From Bacillota bacterium (lineage in GTDB: Bacteria; Bacillota; Clostridia; Acetivibrionales; DSM-2933), in NCBI GenBank assembly GCA_023430975.1, contig JAEYYB010000018.1, positions 1 to 36,089 on the forward strand: DNA of 36,089 bases, read 5' to 3'. Below the pieces are notes generated by a model that saw only the letters and a program-made list of their open reading frames with translations, was not told where the DNA came from and did not search any database. A program made the position numbers and the translations under genes. Below, piece after piece: positions 33,648 through 36,089 of the stretch (the first letter of the stretch is position 1; every line of letters begins with the position of its first letter).

Positions 33648-34256
33648 ATGAAGCAAAAAATAACTGTAGAAGACTTGAATTCCCTGACCCCTGATCAAAA
33701 GCGAAATCTTAATTCTCTATGGAAGCCCAATAAATTTGACCACGCCGTAGCATCCATTTGTAAGGATATTGTTAATGAGGAATATGAGGATTACGAGTTT
33801 GTCATAGGTGATATAAAAATATTCAATGGATACAGGTTCTTACTTTATGATATATCTAATATCAGTGATGATGAAGATCATGACGATTCCAAGTCGGATG
33901 GTGAATCCTATCAAGACGTTGATAATGATGCAGACGATAATCATGAGCAAGATGTTGATAATTATGATGAAGATCAGGATGAGTTTGAGGAAGATTTTGA
34001 CCAGGATCAGGATTTCGGTTTCTGCCGTCCCAGTTCCTTTATAAAGGATGAGTGCCTGCCACTACTTACCATTGGGCACATGATCGAAATTCTAGGCAGG
34101 ACCACCCCGTCACATGGACAATTTTACTTGTTCGCAGAATCAGGTGATATTTTCTGCGAGATAGGTAACAGAGCTCATTCAAATGATTACGGGTTTGATC
34201 TTGAAAGCAACGAACTTTGCGATGTTTTATGGGGACTAGTTAAAAATGCATTATAA
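33648..34256 (+). CDS. Asp-rich protein of unknown function
   Basis: I do not recognise this 202-residue protein. Residues 1-70 look folded (LTPDQKRNLNSLWKP, then YEDYEFVIGDIKIFNGYRFL). Residues 74-124 are almost wholly Asp/Glu/Asn (for example DVDNDADDNHEQDVDNYDED), with DxDxD spacing that could bind calcium or nucleic-acid-binding proteins. Residues 125-202 look folded again (CLPLLTIGHMIEILG, FYLFAESGDIFCEIGN, NELCDVLWGLVKNAL). There is no signal peptide. GGAGG stands eight bases before the ATG. It is flanked by a repeat relic 5' and a full family 1 copy nine bases past the stop. Confidence 0.7.
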   Translation: MKQKITVEDLNSLTPDQKRNLNSLWKPNKFDHAVASICKDIVNEEYEDYEFVIGDIKIFNGYRFLLYDISNISDDEDHDDSKSDGESYQDVDNDADDNHEQDVDNYDEDQDEFEEDFDQDQDFGFCRPSSFIKDECLPLLTIGHMIEILGRTTPSHGQFYLFAESGDIFCEIGNRAHSNDYGFDLESNELCDVLWGLVKNAL

Positions 34257-34265
34257 AAGTGTATC

Positions 34266-34368
34266 TATATGAAAAGTGTTAATAATCTTACATTTGTCAG
34301 AGCAAATAACGAACGCTTTTACGGGATTTGCGATAGACAAATGTAAAAGATTATTCACTTTTCATATA
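34266..34368 (-). repeat. Palindromic repeat family 1, subgroup B (inverted)
   Basis: Its reverse complement differs at one of 103 positions from the copy at 8261-8363. It is the only full copy in this orientation. Confidence 0.93.
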
Positions 34369-34382
34369 TGTTGTGAAACATA

Positions 34383-34421
34383 AAACTGCCATAACAAAAT
34401 TAAGCTTTGTTATGGCAGTTT
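34383..34421 (-). terminator. Strong hairpin between the Asp-rich and LCP genes
   Basis: A 16-bp perfect stem, AAACTGCCATAACAAA with its complement, and a 7-base loop. The minus-strand tail is TTATG, so it may end LCP transcripts; the plus-strand tail is not T-rich. Confidence 0.55.
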
Positions 34422-34425
34422 AGCA

Positions 34426-34579
34426 ATGGCTTAGAATGTTATTCCTGCTATAAATCGGAAATAACATTCTAGTACAGCGTTCTGTTAATTATCAAGCACC
34501 CTGACATCCTTAAGCACCTTGATAATTAAGAATTTATAAGCCATAATACTGCACAAGGAATTAGCGAATGTTGTACTAG
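34426..34579. other. Cluster of mutually exclusive inverted repeats
   Basis: Four inverted pairs lie in 154 bases: AGAATGTTATT (34433) with 34460-34470; TTAATTATCAAG (34485) with 34518-34529; CTAGTACAGCGTTC (34469) with 34566-34579, allowing two G-U pairs; and ATGGCTTA (34426) with 34537-34544. The last two cross, so two alternative folds are possible. It lies downstream of the LCP gene. No known RNA family was recognised. Confidence 0.45.
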
Positions 34580-34596
34580 TCATTCCATATCCCTAA

Positions 34597-35676
34597 TTAA
34601 TTGCTCACTTCTTCAATATTGCCGACTATATAGCAGTATGAGCCATTGATGGTAGTGTTCTTTCCAATAATAGTCGTACTTTCAATTTTATATTTACTAA
34701 GTGCCAAATCCTTAAGCGTACCCATATACGATGTAAGTATATCTCCAGCATCAATGCTTGTTTTCATATTCTTATTGAGAGTCTTTATAAGCCCGGGCAA
34801 TTTCGTGATATTTCCCAACGTCATTTTCTGTTTAAGAAATGCCTTAATAAAGGCTATCTGATTTTTTTTCCTCTCAATATCTCCCAAGCTCCTGAATACT
34901 TTGTTTTCATCATATCCCTGCCTGTATCTTACAAACCCTTCAGCCTGGGTTCCATTAAGATGCTGGGGACCTTTCTTTAAATGAATGGACAGACCTTGAA
35001 ACGGATCATCATAATCCATTACATACGGAACATCTATATCTACACCGCCAAAAAGATCTACGATCTGTTTAAATCCCTCAGTATTAATCTTTATGTAATC
35101 TCTAATCTCTATTCTAAATACCTCTTTCATTATATCTGCTAAAAAATTTATTGAACCTGCATTGAATTTGCCTTCATAGTTCATTTTAATTCCTATGTTG
35201 TATGCAGCATTAATTTTGTAAAATGAGGCATTTTTCGCTCTGCCTGTTGTTTCAAGATGGTGCCTGACCTTCTTGTTATAGTTTACATACATGTCTCTCG
35301 GAATCATAATTATCTTTGCCACTTTACCATCATCATCCATACTTAGAATTCCTATAGTATCATAGAGTCCTGCTACCTTATCTTCGCCAATTATTAAAAT
35401 ATTTCTGCTCCCCTCAGTAACAAGGTCCTCAGGATAGGACTGACCTTCTGTAACACCTGGTATGGAATTGTAGTCTATCACTTCCATAGTAGGAATCACA
35501 GTTGGAGTCACACCTTGTGTAGGTGTAGGTAGAATAGTCGGTGTATTTTGAATAACAACAGGTGCCATTTCTACAGGCTTATCTACCCAAAAGAAATTTA
35601 TAATAATTAAATAAGCTATAATACCACAGATAATTCCAACTATAGAAAAAAATATTTCGCCTCTATACTTTTTCAT
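34597..35676 (-). CDS. LCP (LytR-CpsA-Psr) family protein
   Basis: Extracytoplasmic transferase that attaches glycopolymers such as teichoic acid or capsule to peptidoglycan. A single N-terminal transmembrane segment (residues 9-29) is followed by a Pro/Thr-rich linker (TPTILPTPTQGVTPTVIPT) and the LCP domain: ILIIGEDKVAGLYDTIGILS near residue 91, KIIMIPRDMYVNY near residue 118, INTEGFKQIVDLFGGVDIDV near residue 197 and FVRYRQGYDENKVFRSLGDI near residue 248. The conserved Arg and Asp residues of the pyrophosphate-binding site are present. At 359 residues it is normal. AAGGAAG precedes the ATG. It stands alone. Confidence 0.92.
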   Translation of the reverse strand: MKKYRGEIFFSIVGIICGIIAYLIIINFFWVDKPVEMAPVVIQNTPTILPTPTQGVTPTVIPTMEVIDYNSIPGVTEGQSYPEDLVTEGSRNILIIGEDKVAGLYDTIGILSMDDDGKVAKIIMIPRDMYVNYNKKVRHHLETTGRAKNASFYKINAAYNIGIKMNYEGKFNAGSINFLADIMKEVFRIEIRDYIKINTEGFKQIVDLFGGVDIDVPYVMDYDDPFQGLSIHLKKGPQHLNGTQAEGFVRYRQGYDENKVFRSLGDIERKKNQIAFIKAFLKQKMTLGNITKLPGLIKTLNKNMKTSIDAGDILTSYMGTLKDLALSKYKIESTTIIGKNTTINGSYCYIVGNIEEVSN

Positions 35677-35828
35677 ATGTACTAGCTTCCTTATAGTAAA
35701 CTTTTATATATTACATATTCTATCATAATCAGCATATAAATTGCGATGGAAGTTATTTATATACGGAATTTTTATCGAATTATATATCTTTACGCGATTC
35801 AACTTACTGTAAAATCGATTTTTATGTA

Positions 35829-35929
35829 TATTAAAAGTGATAAATCTATTACATTTGTCTGTCGCAAATCCCGTTGAACCGTTCGTTATTTGCTCCACCA
35901 AATGTAAGATTATTAACACTTTTAATATA
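35829..35929 (+). repeat. Palindromic repeat family 1, subgroup A2
   Basis: Full 101-bp copy, upstream of the LCP gene. A minus-strand open frame running through it (35704-35970) has no ribosome site or family likeness and is not a gene. The 413-base stretch 35677-36089 holds this repeat, the hairpin at 36023 and no gene. Confidence 0.93.
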
Positions 35930-36022
35930 GAATCAATTGAATTTAATGTCATATCACTAACAATACTCAAGAGTTAAAAGTTAAATCCATAATAAACCAA
36001 TATATTTGGCAATGCCAATATT

Positions 36023-36070
36023 AGAACCCTTCTACGCACTAGGTTTGTAGCGTACGGGTTCTTCTTTGTT
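36023..36070 (+). terminator. Hairpin with T-rich tail near the window end
   Basis: Outer stem AGAACCC / GGGTTCT and inner stem TACGC / GCGTA are followed on the plus strand by TCTTTGTTTTG. It could be an attenuator for a gene beyond the window. A small palindrome TTGGCAATGCCAA precedes it (36006-36018). Confidence 0.5.
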
Positions 36071-36089
36071 TTGATACTTGTGAATATTT

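Noticed and set aside
1204..35929. CRISPR array from the recurring repeats
   Set aside because: The repeats are about 100 bp, dispersed kilobases apart, self-palindromic, and no cas genes are present.
35704..35970. Minus-strand open frame of 88 codons at the right end
   Set aside because: It runs through a repeat copy and its translation is mostly repeat sequence. Similar frames at 8271-8486 and 19557-19799 are rejected for the same reason.

Overview
The window comes from a low-GC, spore-forming Clostridia-type Firmicute. The evidence is an AT-rich sequence with strong GGAGG ribosome sites, a T-box leader, a Spo0E-like phosphatase, a DivIVA-family protein, an LCP-family cell-wall enzyme and ANTAR control beside an ammonium transporter. 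The clostridial order of pur genes fits too. I cannot name the species. No rRNA, tRNA, CRISPR array, prophage or transposase gene was seen, so this is chromosomal core sequence. Its unusual property is a dense population of short palindromic repeats.

Region 1 (1-11,100) is purine metabolism, all on the minus strand. The operon reads purE-purF-purM-purN-purH-purD, with a sigma-A promoter preceded by a paired PurBox-like operator, and ends at a hairpin downstream of purD. A ROK-family sugar kinase lies beyond it. Upstream are an AEC-type permease and guaA. purC is missing from its usual place between purE and purF.

Region 2 (11,300-17,250, minus) holds a radical SAM protein, larC and larB for the nickel-pincer cofactor, a DUF2520 Rossmann protein, prfB with its programmed +1 frameshift, and an ANTAR-domain regulator. 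Region 3 (17,460-19,570, plus) is amtB-glnK, divergent from the ANTAR gene. The amtB leader contains an ANTAR-type hexaloop hairpin abutting an intrinsic terminator, so antitermination by the neighbouring regulator is likely.

Region 4 (19,700-29,240) holds a secreted protein of unknown function, an XRE regulator divergent from an easily missed Spo0E-like gene, a HAD phosphatase, and an alaR-alaT pair behind a T-box whose specifier reads as alanine. Then come a DivIVA-like protein, thioredoxin, a membrane-anchored propeller-like protein coupled to a phosphodiester glycosidase, and a small membrane protein. Region 5 (29,240-36,089) holds a glycogen phosphorylase, an HD-domain hydrolase, an Asp-rich protein and an LCP protein.

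The least explained feature is the repeats. One ~100-bp palindromic family has eight full copies and several relics. Its subgroups differ by paired changes in both arms, and its ends supply the stop codons of two genes. At least two further dispersed families occur, plus single palindromes; a single-copy palindrome supplies a third stop codon. They look like miniature inverted-repeat elements with no mobilising gene in the window.
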